DNA of 57,195 nt from Limosilactobacillus secaliphilus (lineage in GTDB: Bacteria > Bacillota > Bacilli > Lactobacillales > Lactobacillaceae), in assembly GCF_001437055.1 (NCBI RefSeq), contig NZ_JQBW01000007.1, positions 1 through 57,195 on the forward strand, written 5' to 3'. Below the pieces are notes generated by a model. It made no database searches and was not told where the DNA came from. It saw only the letters and a list, made by a program, of their open reading frames with translations. Both the position numbers and the translations under genes were made by a program. Positions 46,758 through 54,122 of the stretch are shown here, piece after piece (position 1 is the first letter of the stretch; each line of letters begins with the position of its first letter).

Positions 46758-47516
46758 TTATTTGTTAAAGTGCTGCACCATTTGCAGAAAGGAGTCCACA
46801 TCCAAACTGGCTCTGCCAATCAGGACCCCGTCAACATCGGGCTTTCCCATAATCTTCTTAATGTTTGCGGGATTGACGCTGCCGCCATACAGGATCCGAA
46901 TCTTATCAGCAATCTCGTAGGTGTAAACATCCGCAATCGTGCGCCGGATCTGCCGGCAGCCTTCCTCAGCCATGGTTGGGTTGGCGTGCTGGCCGGCCCC
47001 CACTGCCCAGGTTGGTTCATAGGAAATCACGACATTCTTAATCTGGTCCATCGAGATCCCGTGCAGGACACTCATCAGCTGAGAGAAGACGTAGTGGATC
47101 TCACCGTTGATCTCCTTCTGCACCATTTCCTCATCCGTACAGATGATCGGCGTAACCCCCATCTGAACGGCTGCGAGCACCTTCTTGTTAACCGCTTTGT
47201 TGTTTTCGTTAAACAAGCGCCGGCGTTCGATGTGACCCAGCATTGCGTAGTCAATTCCGGAGTCCCGCAGGCCGCGCAAACTGATTTCACCCGTGTAAGG
47301 GCCCGAATATTCGGCAGCACAATTTTGCGCAATGATTTTCAGGCCCGACTTGCCGGCCGCCTGCTTCATGCTATGCAAAGCAATCGACTGGGGCGCAATC
47401 CCCACCTCGACTTTTTGCGGATCAGGCAGTTTATCCTTGATCGCTTTAACGAAGTCAACTGATTCCTGCACGTTTTTGTGCATCTTCCAGTTGGCGGCAA
47501 TAAACGGTTTTCGCAT
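46758..47516 (-). CDS. tpiA: triosephosphate isomerase
   Basis: A 252-residue TIM barrel converting dihydroxyacetone phosphate and glyceraldehyde 3-phosphate. Lys11 is in AANWKMHKN, His95 in LGHIERR, Glu167 in SYEPTWAVGAG, and the phosphate loop is YGGSVNP. Two positions differ from the textbook sequence: GHSERR reads GHIERR, and the late GGASL reads GRASL. I recall similar changes in other heterofermentative lactobacilli, so this is likely the working enzyme of the lineage. It stands alone between two terminators instead of in a gap-pgk-tpi-eno cluster, as in heterofermenters. GAGGAG precedes the ATG. Confidence 0.95.
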   Translation of the reverse strand: MRKPFIAANWKMHKNVQESVDFVKAIKDKLPDPQKVEVGIAPQSIALHSMKQAAGKSGLKIIAQNCAAEYSGPYTGEISLRGLRDSGIDYAMLGHIERRRLFNENNKAVNKKVLAAVQMGVTPIICTDEEMVQKEINGEIHYVFSQLMSVLHGISMDQIKNVVISYEPTWAVGAGQHANPTMAEEGCRQIRRTIADVYTYEIADKIRILYGGSVNPANIKKIMGKPDVDGVLIGRASLDVDSFLQMVQHFNK

Positions 47517-47587
47517 ATTTTCTCCTCACTCCCGTCACGTGGGATCGCTTACAAGTCAATAATCATACTTTAACATGATTTGACCAA

Positions 47588-47624
47588 TAAAAAAACACCC
47601 GCCAAGTTACCCCGGCGAGTGTTT
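47588..47624 (-). terminator. terminator of the aminotransferase-dehydrogenase operon
   Basis: On the minus strand AAACACTCGCC and GGCGGGTGTTT form a stem around GGGGTAACTT, followed by TTTTATTG. Confidence 0.9.
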
Positions 47625-47653
47625 GCTTGCAAACTTTGTCTTAGTTGAATGAA

Positions 47654-48646
47654 TTAAAGTTCATGGTCCGATTGTTTGCCAGCCAAAATGGTCATGACAT
47701 CCGTCAAGGAAATGTCGACCATGTTTTGAACGGCAATGTTGGTAAAGAAGGCAATGTGAGGCGTCAAAATGACGTTGTCCATGTCGTGCAATTGCTTGAC
47801 CAACGGCAGGTCGTCCAGGCCCTTGCTCGTCAGGTCTTTGTTGAAGACGTGTTCCTCGCCTTCGACCGTATCCAGGGCTGCGGCGGCCAGTTCGTGGTTT
47901 TGCAAAGCGGCAACCAGGTCCTTCGTGACAACGACTGGGCCCCGAGAAGCGTTGACCAGGCCGGCCGTCTTCTTCATCAGCTTGAAGTCGGGTTCCGATA
48001 AGAGCCCCTTAGAAGTTGGGTTCAGGTCGACGTGCAGGGAAACCACATCTGAGCGCTTCAGCAGCTCTTCCTTGGATACGTATTCGACGATCCCGTCCAT
48101 GTCGGTGCGTGGTTTAACATCGAATCCCAGGACATGGGCATTCAACGCGTGGAGCAGCTTGGCCAAGGTGCCACCAATCCGGCCGACACCGATGATACCG
48201 ATCGTGGCGGAGTGAATCTCCATCGCCTGCAGGCCAGCCCAACGGAAATCATCCTGCGCCACGCGGTGATCAAAGCTGTAGGTCTTACGCAAGAGGCGGA
48301 AGATCTGCATCAGGGCAAATTCGGCAACACTGCGGGGCGAGTATGCCGGCACGTTGGTCACTTTGAGTCCCAATTGGTGGGCCAGGTCAAGGTTGATCGT
48401 GTCCACCCCGGCCGTCCGCGTAGCAATCTGCTTCAGACCATTGGCTGCTACCTGCTTCAAAGCGGCATCGGGAACGGCGGCGTGTTGTTGAATCACCAGG
48501 CCATCAACGTCCTTGGTCATGTTGACTACATCGTCATCAAGAAACGGTTTTGGTGTTGTGACAATATCGACTTGATGTTCTTTTGCAAAGTTGTCAATTG
48601 CGGCTTGTTCGTCCGGCCGCACACTAGTCATTAAAATTTTGGTCAT
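47654..48646 (-). CDS. D-2-hydroxyacid dehydrogenase (D-lactate dehydrogenase family)
   Basis: A 330-residue NAD-dependent enzyme. The Rossmann motif GVGRIG is at 153-158, and the catalytic trio Arg235 (NASRG), Glu264 (DTVEGE) and His297 (TPHIAFFT) is at the places expected for lactobacillar D-LDH. ATG 48646 is chosen because AGGGGTG lies 6 bases upstream; GTG at 48655 sits inside that ribosome site. It reduces a 2-oxo acid to the D-2-hydroxy acid. It directly follows an aminotransferase (15 bases), so the substrate may be an amino-acid-derived 2-oxo acid such as phenylpyruvate or 2-ketoisocaproate rather than pyruvate alone. The family does not allow a finer call. Confidence 0.9.
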   Translation of the reverse strand: MTKILMTSVRPDEQAAIDNFAKEHQVDIVTTPKPFLDDDVVNMTKDVDGLVIQQHAAVPDAALKQVAANGLKQIATRTAGVDTINLDLAHQLGLKVTNVPAYSPRSVAEFALMQIFRLLRKTYSFDHRVAQDDFRWAGLQAMEIHSATIGIIGVGRIGGTLAKLLHALNAHVLGFDVKPRTDMDGIVEYVSKEELLKRSDVVSLHVDLNPTSKGLLSEPDFKLMKKTAGLVNASRGPVVVTKDLVAALQNHELAAAALDTVEGEEHVFNKDLTSKGLDDLPLVKQLHDMDNVILTPHIAFFTNIAVQNMVDISLTDVMTILAGKQSDHEL

Positions 48647-48660
48647 AAAAGCCACCCCTG

Positions 48661-49842
48661 TTATTTATTCAGCATCTTAGTAATGCGTTGCAAAGCTTCG
48701 TGAATGTTGTCCATGCTGGTTGCGTAACTGAGCCGCAGGTAACCGGCACCACCAGCACCGAAGTAAGAACCAGGAATGGTGGCCACCTTGGCTTCGTCAA
48801 CTAACTTCTGAGCGAAGGCAACGTCATCGGTTCCCTGACTAGCCGGCAGTTTGGCGAAGACGTAGAAGGCGCCGTTTGGCTTGGCAACCGTGAAACCTAA
48901 GTCGGTCAGACCACTAACGAGGACGTCACGCCGTTCTTGGTAAGCGGCCCGCATCTTGTCCGTTGCCTGCTTGCCTGCTTCACTAGCAAAGACTGGTACC
49001 GCAGCGGCCATGGATGGGTCGGCCGGACTGGTAATCATCAGTGAGTGAACCATGCCGATCATCTTGGCTAAACCAGCTGGTGCGGCGACGAAGCCAACCC
49101 GGTAACCAGTCATGGCACCGGACTTGGAGGCCCCGTTCAGGATCACGGTCTGACCGGGCAGGAACTTGGCCAGAGAAGTGTGGTGGTCTTCGTAAACCAG
49201 TTCGGAGTAAATTTCGTCCGCAATCACAACCGTGTCCGTATCTGCCAGCACATCAGCGATGGCCTTCAGCTGATCAGCGGAGTAGGTCACACCGGTTGGG
49301 TTTGATGGGTAGTTCAAAACGACTGCCTTGACGTCGCCGGCCTTTGCCATTGTTTCCTTTAGCATTTCGGGGCTCAAAACGAAGCCATTGCTGCTGGTGT
49401 CGATCGTGATGACCTGGGCACCCAGCATGGCGGCGATTGCTTCGTAGAGTGGGAAGGTTGGAGTTGGGATAACGACCTTGTCGCCAGGGTTAATCAACGC
49501 AAACAGTGCGGCGTAAATGGCTTCCGTTGCCCCAATAGTGACAACAATTTCACCGTTCGGGTCGTACTTCAAACCGTAACGGTCCGCCATGAAGTGAGCG
49601 ATTGCCTTGCGTAATTCCGGTGTCCCGGCGGATGGGGAATAGTGTGAATCGTTGTTATTGATACTGTCGATGGCCGCCTGCTTGGAGACATCCGGAACGT
49701 TGAAGTCCGGTTCACCCAGGGTCAACTTAACGATTCCCGGAACGGCACTGGCCTTCATATCGAAAACCCGAATCGGACTCGGGGCAACGTTTTTTAATTG
49801 ACGATTGAAGCGGGATTGCAATTTAGAACTCATTTCTGGCAT
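48661..49842 (-). CDS. class I/II aminotransferase (PatA/AraT-like)
   Basis: A 393-residue PLP enzyme. The PLP lysine is Lys240 in LNGASKSGAMTGYR; NYPSNPTG (about 178-184), ADEIYSELVY (about 208-217) and a late Arg in YLRLSYA are the usual cofactor and carboxylate contacts. The family covers aromatic amino acid transaminases and N-acetyl-diaminopimelate transaminases. Coupling with a D-2-hydroxyacid dehydrogenase 15 bases downstream favours amino acid breakdown to hydroxy acids (for example phenyllactate). AAGGAGG lies 8 bases before the ATG. The ribosome site directly follows a terminator-like hairpin, so expression may be controlled by attenuation in the leader at 49860-50012. Confidence 0.88.
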   Translation of the reverse strand: MPEMSSKLQSRFNRQLKNVAPSPIRVFDMKASAVPGIVKLTLGEPDFNVPDVSKQAAIDSINNNDSHYSPSAGTPELRKAIAHFMADRYGLKYDPNGEIVVTIGATEAIYAALFALINPGDKVVIPTPTFPLYEAIAAMLGAQVITIDTSSNGFVLSPEMLKETMAKAGDVKAVVLNYPSNPTGVTYSADQLKAIADVLADTDTVVIADEIYSELVYEDHHTSLAKFLPGQTVILNGASKSGAMTGYRVGFVAAPAGLAKMIGMVHSLMITSPADPSMAAAVPVFASEAGKQATDKMRAAYQERRDVLVSGLTDLGFTVAKPNGAFYVFAKLPASQGTDDVAFAQKLVDEAKVATIPGSYFGAGGAGYLRLSYATSMDNIHEALQRITKMLNK

Positions 49843-49859
49843 AGTCGTTTCCTCCTTAA

Positions 49860-49895
49860 AATAAAAACCGGGATGCAGTTAATTTGCACCCCGGG
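49860..49895 (-). terminator. terminator-like hairpin directly before the aminotransferase start
   Basis: On the minus strand CCGGGGTGCA and TGCATCCCGG form a stem around AATTAAC, followed by TTTTTATTTT and then the AAGGAGG of the aminotransferase gene. No gene ends immediately before it (the nitroreductase stop is about 225 bases upstream), so it is placed like an attenuator. Confidence 0.7.
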
Positions 49896-49929
49896 TCGGT
49901 TTTCATTTCAACGTAATTAGTTGGTGATG

Positions 49930-50012
49930 ATTGCTGGTCGCGGGATGATATTCATCCTAGAACCAGCACAAATGGTTGTTGATTCTAGGAATTTACTTCC
50001 AGAACCAGCAAT
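49930..50012 (-). promoter_or_regulatory. structured leader of the aminotransferase operon, unknown class
   Basis: On the minus strand two tandem segments start TGCTGGTTCT. The first can fold into TGGTTCTGGAA/TTCC(T)AGAATCA with a GTAAA loop (49980-50007). The second folds as GGATG/CATCC inside TGCTGGT/ACCAGCA (49932-49968). Alternatively, the first ATTGCTGGT pairs with the last ACCAGCAAT over nine perfect bases (49930-50012), closing both. Mutually exclusive pairings followed by a terminator are typical of riboswitches or attenuators. No T-box, SAM or other class was recognised. Confidence 0.45.
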
Positions 50013-50120
50013 AATACACATTATTCAATTCAGTATGAATGTGTTGAACCATTTTCAATACCCCTCATCAATTAATTGCCTTCATTCTAATCAAATTTTA
50101 AGATTAGTCAATAGTTTTTA

Positions 50121-50606
50121 TTATTTTCTTGTTAATTGATAACGTTGTGAGCGATCTTCGTGGTTTGGTTCAACCGCCGATTTGCCAATGGCGACAATCG
50201 TTTCAACGTCAAAACCGGCTGGCAGGTCTAGTTGCTGCAAAATATCCTGATGTTTGTTCAAGGCAACCGCACCGCCCATGACGTAGACCGAACCTAGGCC
50301 CAGACTTGTGGCTTCAATCATGATATTTTCGGCCGCAACGGAAGCATCCCGTTCGGCAAAATTACTATCATGCTTGGCTGCCAAAACAAAGAGCAATGGG
50401 GCCTGGTAGCAGGCATTGTTGCTGGCAGTTTCAATTGCTTGCCGCAGTTTTTCATCACTAACAATGACCCCGCGCATAACGTCCATTTGGTGCATGCCAC
50501 AGGGGGACGCCTGAAAAGCCGCCGTCAGCTTTTGAATTGCCTCTTCACTTACTGGCTCATTCTTAAATTTCCGCACTGAATAACGTTCTAATACTGGATC
50601 AGACAT
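50121..50606 (-). CDS. nitroreductase-family FMN protein
   Basis: A 161-residue protein of the NfsB-like fold. The FMN-phosphate contact RYSVRKF lies at residues 8-14, and the conserved late-middle block is AENIMIEATSLGLGSVYVMG. It is shorter than most family members (170-220 residues), with a brief C-terminal arm. Members reduce nitro compounds, quinones or unsaturated substrates with NAD(P)H; the natural substrate here is unknown. AAGGAGG lies at normal spacing before the ATG. It sits alone between a terminator and the aminotransferase leader. Function beyond the family is not predictable. Confidence 0.85.
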   Translation of the reverse strand: MSDPVLERYSVRKFKNEPVSEEAIQKLTAAFQASPCGMHQMDVMRGVIVSDEKLRQAIETASNNACYQAPLLFVLAAKHDSNFAERDASVAAENIMIEATSLGLGSVYVMGGAVALNKHQDILQQLDLPAGFDVETIVAIGKSAVEPNHEDRSQRYQLTRK

Positions 50607-50621
50607 ATCATTACCTCCTTA

Positions 50622-50654
50622 ACACAAAAGAGGGCCGCACCTGCCGCCCTCTTC
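50622..50654 (-). terminator. terminator of the second aminotransferase gene
   Basis: On the minus strand AAGAGGGC and GCCCTCTT form a perfect stem followed by TTGTG, between the aminotransferase stop and the nitroreductase ribosome site. Confidence 0.85.
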
Positions 50655-50671
50655 TGAATAGTTATTTACGA

Positions 50672-51862
50672 TTAGTTTTCGATAGCTTCTTGCAGAGCCT
50701 TGCCTAAACGCTGAATCCCTTCGTCAATCTTGTCAATTGGCATGCAGGAGTAGTTCAGACGGAAGGTTCCTGGTACTGGGTTGGTACCAAAGAATGGGTC
50801 GCCTGGTACAAAGGCAACGTTGTGCTTCAGGCATTGCTTGAAGAGTTCAACCGTGTCTTCTACGCCAGGAACCGTTACCCACAGGAACATCCCACCATGA
50901 GGATTGGTGCATTGAACACCCTTTGGGAAGTACTTCTTGATGTCTTCTACCATCCGGTCCTTACGTTCACTGTAGACCTTGGAGATTTCCTTGATGTGAG
51001 CGTCAATGTCGTTGTTCTTCAAGAATGCAGAGCAAGCGTATTGAACCAGGTTATCAGTCTGCAGGTCGGCTGACTGCTTCATGACCGTCAGCTTCTTGAT
51101 CAGGTAGTCGTTAGCGATGACCCAGCCTAAACGGAAGCCTGGTGCCAGGATCTTGGAGAAGGTACTCGTGTAAACCACGTGGTCAGTGGTGTCGAATGAC
51201 TTAATGCTTGGAATGTGCTCTTCACCCGCGAAGCGAATATCACCATAAGGGTTATCTTCCAAAACATAAACGTCGTACTTAGCAGCCAATTCAGCCACTT
51301 TCTTCCGCCGTTCTAATGACATGGTCCGGCCAGATGGGTTCTGGTAGTTAGGAATGGTGTAGATCAACTTAGCTTCTGGGTGTGCCTTCAGAGCTTCTTC
51401 CAGCTTGTCAGTCCGCATACCATTGTCATCCATCTCAACGCCAACGAATTCAGCCCCATAGGAACGGAAGACGTCGACGGCACACAGGTAGGTTGGTTCT
51501 TCCAACAGAACCGCGTCACCTGGGTTGATGAAGGTCTTCCCCATCAAGTCCAGGGCCTGTTCGGAACCAGTCGTCATCATGATGTTCTTTAATTCGGCCT
51601 TGATGTTTTCCTTTTCTTCGGACCGCTTCAGCAATTGCTTCCGCAGTTCAACCACACCACTGGCAGAACCGTATTGCATGGCCGCTTCACCATGCTTTTC
51701 ATAAGCCTCATCGGTTGCCTTTTCCATTTCTTTGATTGGGAAAAGTTCACCAGCTGGAAGGCCACCAGCAAAGGAAATAACATTCGGGTCAGAAGCAGAG
51801 TTTAAAATTACACCAACTGCATCGGTGCCATCTGCTGGAACACGTTTTGAAAATTCAACCAT
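50672..51862 (-). CDS. PLP-dependent aminotransferase (AraT / 2-aminoadipate aminotransferase-like)
   Basis: A 396-residue class I/II aminotransferase of the subgroup that includes LysN/aminoadipate and aromatic transaminases (MocR-like core without the DNA-binding domain). PLP lysine Lys237 is in STFSKILAPGFRLGW; IPNYQNPSG (about 170-178), LEDNPYGDIRF and the start motif ISFAGGLPAGELFP support the subgroup. Likely role: transamination of aromatic, branched-chain or sulfur amino acids with 2-oxoglutarate. AAGGAG precedes the ATG. It is a single-gene unit with a hairpin-rich leader of about 190 bases and a cre-like site near its predicted transcript start, so its expression is probably tied to carbon or nitrogen status. 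Confidence 0.88.
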   Translation of the reverse strand: MVEFSKRVPADGTDAVGVILNSASDPNVISFAGGLPAGELFPIKEMEKATDEAYEKHGEAAMQYGSASGVVELRKQLLKRSEEKENIKAELKNIMMTTGSEQALDLMGKTFINPGDAVLLEEPTYLCAVDVFRSYGAEFVGVEMDDNGMRTDKLEEALKAHPEAKLIYTIPNYQNPSGRTMSLERRKKVAELAAKYDVYVLEDNPYGDIRFAGEEHIPSIKSFDTTDHVVYTSTFSKILAPGFRLGWVIANDYLIKKLTVMKQSADLQTDNLVQYACSAFLKNNDIDAHIKEISKVYSERKDRMVEDIKKYFPKGVQCTNPHGGMFLWVTVPGVEDTVELFKQCLKHNVAFVPGDPFFGTNPVPGTFRLNYSCMPIDKIDEGIQRLGKALQEAIEN

Positions 51863-51910
51863 TTTAGATTCACTCCTTCAATTATGTTCAAAAAGGATCC
51901 ATATCTCATT

Positions 51911-52003
51911 AACTAGACGCTTGTGACTAGCCCAACTATTGTCATGTTTCCGGTCGCCACCGGGATAGTTGCGGGAATCCCGCTCGCTAGCTACTCGCGC
52001 GGG
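51911..52003 (-). promoter_or_regulatory. structured GC-rich leader of the second aminotransferase gene
   Basis: In a locally AT-rich region the leader has several strong dyads. CAACTAT/ATAGTTG (51933-51971) encloses CCGGT-GGCG-ACCGG. One 5-base block CCCGC/GCGGG near 51979-51983 can pair either with 51971-51975 or with 51999-52003, giving two exclusive hairpins. A CTAG/CTAG arm follows toward the gene. The inner GGTGGCGACCGG resembles a T-box core only loosely (one extra base), and no terminator follows. Class unknown. Confidence 0.4.
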
Positions 52004-52031
52004 TTTAACTCATATAAAGCTTCCTTTCTTT

Positions 52032-52066
52032 TGGTAACGCTTTCTCGATGTCTATTACTTATTATA
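52032..52066 (-). promoter_or_regulatory. -10 box and candidate cre site for the second aminotransferase gene
   Basis: A perfect TATAAT (52061-52066, minus strand) lies right behind the pip stop, without a clear -35. AGAAAGCGTTACCA (52032-52045) matches the CcpA consensus at 12 of 14 positions and would lie just downstream of the start site, a roadblock position. Confidence 0.45.
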
Positions 52067-52068
52067 AA

Positions 52069-52953
52069 TCAGTCATGACTATTGAGCCAGTTCATTAGTA
52101 AATTCTTATATTCCATTGGTTTTTCAACGAACGACATGTGCCGGGTGCCGGCGAACAAGTGCCAGCTGGCGTTCGGCAACGCATCCGCCATCGTCTTGGC
52201 AACCAGTGGTGTACATAAGTCATTGGTGCCGCTGGTAATTAAAGTTGGTGTATATAAGTGGGCCAACTTGGCGGTGTAATCATAGTCCTTCAGATTGCCG
52301 ATCGGGGTGTACTCATTCGGACCCCAGGCGGCGTTGTAAGCGACCTCGCCAGCATTCTTTTCACGCTTCAGACACTCTGGCGAATCGCGGCTGGGTTCAT
52401 CGGCACAGTGCAAGTGCATATAGTGGGCGTTAGCTGCCTGATAGGCTGCACTTTGGTAATTGCCGCTTTGCTCGGCTTGCTGGATTGCATCCTGTTCTTT
52501 TTGCGGCAAAAACTTGATCATCCGGTGCTGTTCCTGGCCCCATAACTGCGAATCCGACAGTGTACTGGCCAAGATCAGTGATTTCACGCCCGCCGGCATC
52601 TGGTCACACATGTAGATGATGGCTAGCATGCCACCCCATGATTGACCCAACAGGTGAATTCGGTCCAGATGCAGGTACTTGCGCAGTGCCATCAGTTCCT
52701 CGACCCAGGTCTCACGGTTGTAAAGTTGCGGGTCGTCCGGCATCGATGACTTGCCACAGCCGATCTGGTCATACATGATTAGCTGACGGTGATCAACCTC
52801 GGCCAGTGAATCGAACAGCTCAAAATAATTGTGGGTCGATCCCGGGCCACCGTGCAGCAAGACCAATGGTGTCTTCTCACTCGACCGGCCGACAATGCGG
52901 TAATATGTCTGATACTGGCCGAACGGCATATAACCTTCCTGAATTTCAGTCAT
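52069..52953 (-). CDS. proline iminopeptidase-like S33 peptidase
   Basis: A 294-residue alpha/beta hydrolase. The oxyanion motif HGGPGS is at 34-39, the nucleophile Ser105 in LGQSWGG, Asp245 in SGTNDLCTP and His272 in GTRHMSF. Lactobacillar members (PepI, PepR) release N-terminal proline or cleave Pro- or Leu-dipeptides in the cytoplasm and help use milk or dietary peptides. Exact specificity (iminopeptidase versus prolinase) cannot be fixed from sequence. GGAGGTG lies before the ATG at 52953. It ends right at the promoter of the next aminotransferase gene. Confidence 0.9.
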   Translation of the reverse strand: MTEIQEGYMPFGQYQTYYRIVGRSSEKTPLVLLHGGPGSTHNYFELFDSLAEVDHRQLIMYDQIGCGKSSMPDDPQLYNRETWVEELMALRKYLHLDRIHLLGQSWGGMLAIIYMCDQMPAGVKSLILASTLSDSQLWGQEQHRMIKFLPQKEQDAIQQAEQSGNYQSAAYQAANAHYMHLHCADEPSRDSPECLKREKNAGEVAYNAAWGPNEYTPIGNLKDYDYTAKLAHLYTPTLITSGTNDLCTPLVAKTMADALPNASWHLFAGTRHMSFVEKPMEYKNLLMNWLNSHD

Positions 52954-53064
52954 CCTCGCACCTCCTGTCTATTTTTATTATAGACCTTAGACAGGCGGTG
53001 TTGGCAAACTGATCATCGGTAAGTGTCGCTTACAAGGACTTGTTGGTCTATGTTTCCCATAAAA

Positions 53065-53103
53065 CAAAAAAGTGTGGCCAGGCTTTTAACCTCGTCACAC
53101 TTT
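53065..53103 (-). terminator. terminator of the malolactic operon
   Basis: On the minus strand AAAGTGTGAC and GCCACACTTT form a stem followed by TTTGTTTT, 28 bases after the permease stop. Confidence 0.85.
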
Positions 53104-53130
53104 AATTCAGCTTTAATTTAAGAGAGTTCG

Positions 53131-54099
53131 TTAAATAAATTGCAGAATAGACATCAGAATTGGTACGACGATAACGAACAAGACGGTGCTCATGACCACG
53201 ATGTTCGTTGCATACTTCACATCACCGTGAGCTTCGTCAGCTAAGATTGGCAGGACGGCCAGCATTGGTGTTGCGGATTGAACAACAAAGGTTCCCCGCA
53301 TCAGGCTTGGCAGATGAACGCCAGCACCCAAACCAATCTTGATTAAGATGATCAATGCCAGTGGTGAGATGATGAAACGGCCAATTAAGGCCCACACCGT
53401 GTCACGTTCAAAGCGGAAGTTATTCAAACCGGCATCGTACAGCACAATCCCGATGTAAATCAAGGACAGCGGCGTAACCAATGAGCCCACATAGGACAGG
53501 GTTTGACCGATGAAGTTCGGTACTGGAATTCCAATCAGAAGCCAGATGACCGAAACCACGAAACCAACCAGTGGCATTGGCAGAAGCTTTTGCCAGTTGA
53601 TCTTGCCGCGTTCCTTCTTCTTGCCTTGTTGCGTCGGATCATCATTTTGAATCAGGTAAACCCCGAAAGCCCAGGTCGAAACGGTGTTGACAATGTAGTA
53701 AATCAGGAAATATGACATGGCCTGGTTGCCGAAGAGAGCGGTGTTCAATGGCATCCCAATGAAGATGGTGTTGGCGTTGGCAATCCCGTTAATGAAGACA
53801 CCCCGCCGACCCGGCTTAATCCGGAAGAGTTTAACCAAGACAAAAGCGAAAATGTAGGAGATCACAACGGCCAGTGCAGGGAAGATCAGGCCTACTCCCA
53901 GGCCCATCAGCTTATTCCTGGTCAGGTACTTCATGACACTCATGAAAATCGACGCTGGCAGGGCAATCTTGGTGATCAAGGCCGCAATGTTGCCGCCGAA
54001 CGAGTCCGCAAACCAGTTATTGCGACGCAGGATATACCCTAATGCCATGATCAAGACAATTTCAACGACACTCGAAACGGATGTGAGAAATACTTGCAT
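53131..54099 (-). CDS. mleP: AEC-family malate permease
   Basis: A 322-residue membrane protein with about ten hydrophobic segments and the family pattern of auxin-efflux-carrier-like transporters (early IVLIMALGYILRR; middle GIANANTIFIGMPL, a broken-helix region). Its place 23 bases behind the malolactic enzyme gene identifies it as the malate importer, MleP type. Electrogenic malate uptake with lactate exit supports proton-motive force and pH control. AAGGAG precedes the ATG. Confidence 0.88.
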   Translation of the reverse strand: MQVFLTSVSSVVEIVLIMALGYILRRNNWFADSFGGNIAALITKIALPASIFMSVMKYLTRNKLMGLGVGLIFPALAVVISYIFAFVLVKLFRIKPGRRGVFINGIANANTIFIGMPLNTALFGNQAMSYFLIYYIVNTVSTWAFGVYLIQNDDPTQQGKKKERGKINWQKLLPMPLVGFVVSVIWLLIGIPVPNFIGQTLSYVGSLVTPLSLIYIGIVLYDAGLNNFRFERDTVWALIGRFIISPLALIILIKIGLGAGVHLPSLMRGTFVVQSATPMLAVLPILADEAHGDVKYATNIVVMSTVLFVIVVPILMSILQFI

Positions 54100-54122
54100 G
54101 CAATCGCTCCTTCCCGATTAAA

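Noticed and set aside
51911-52003. T-box riboswitch before the second aminotransferase
   Set aside because: The GGTGGCGACC segment has an extra base relative to the T-box core, no specifier stem was found, and no terminator lies between it and the gene.
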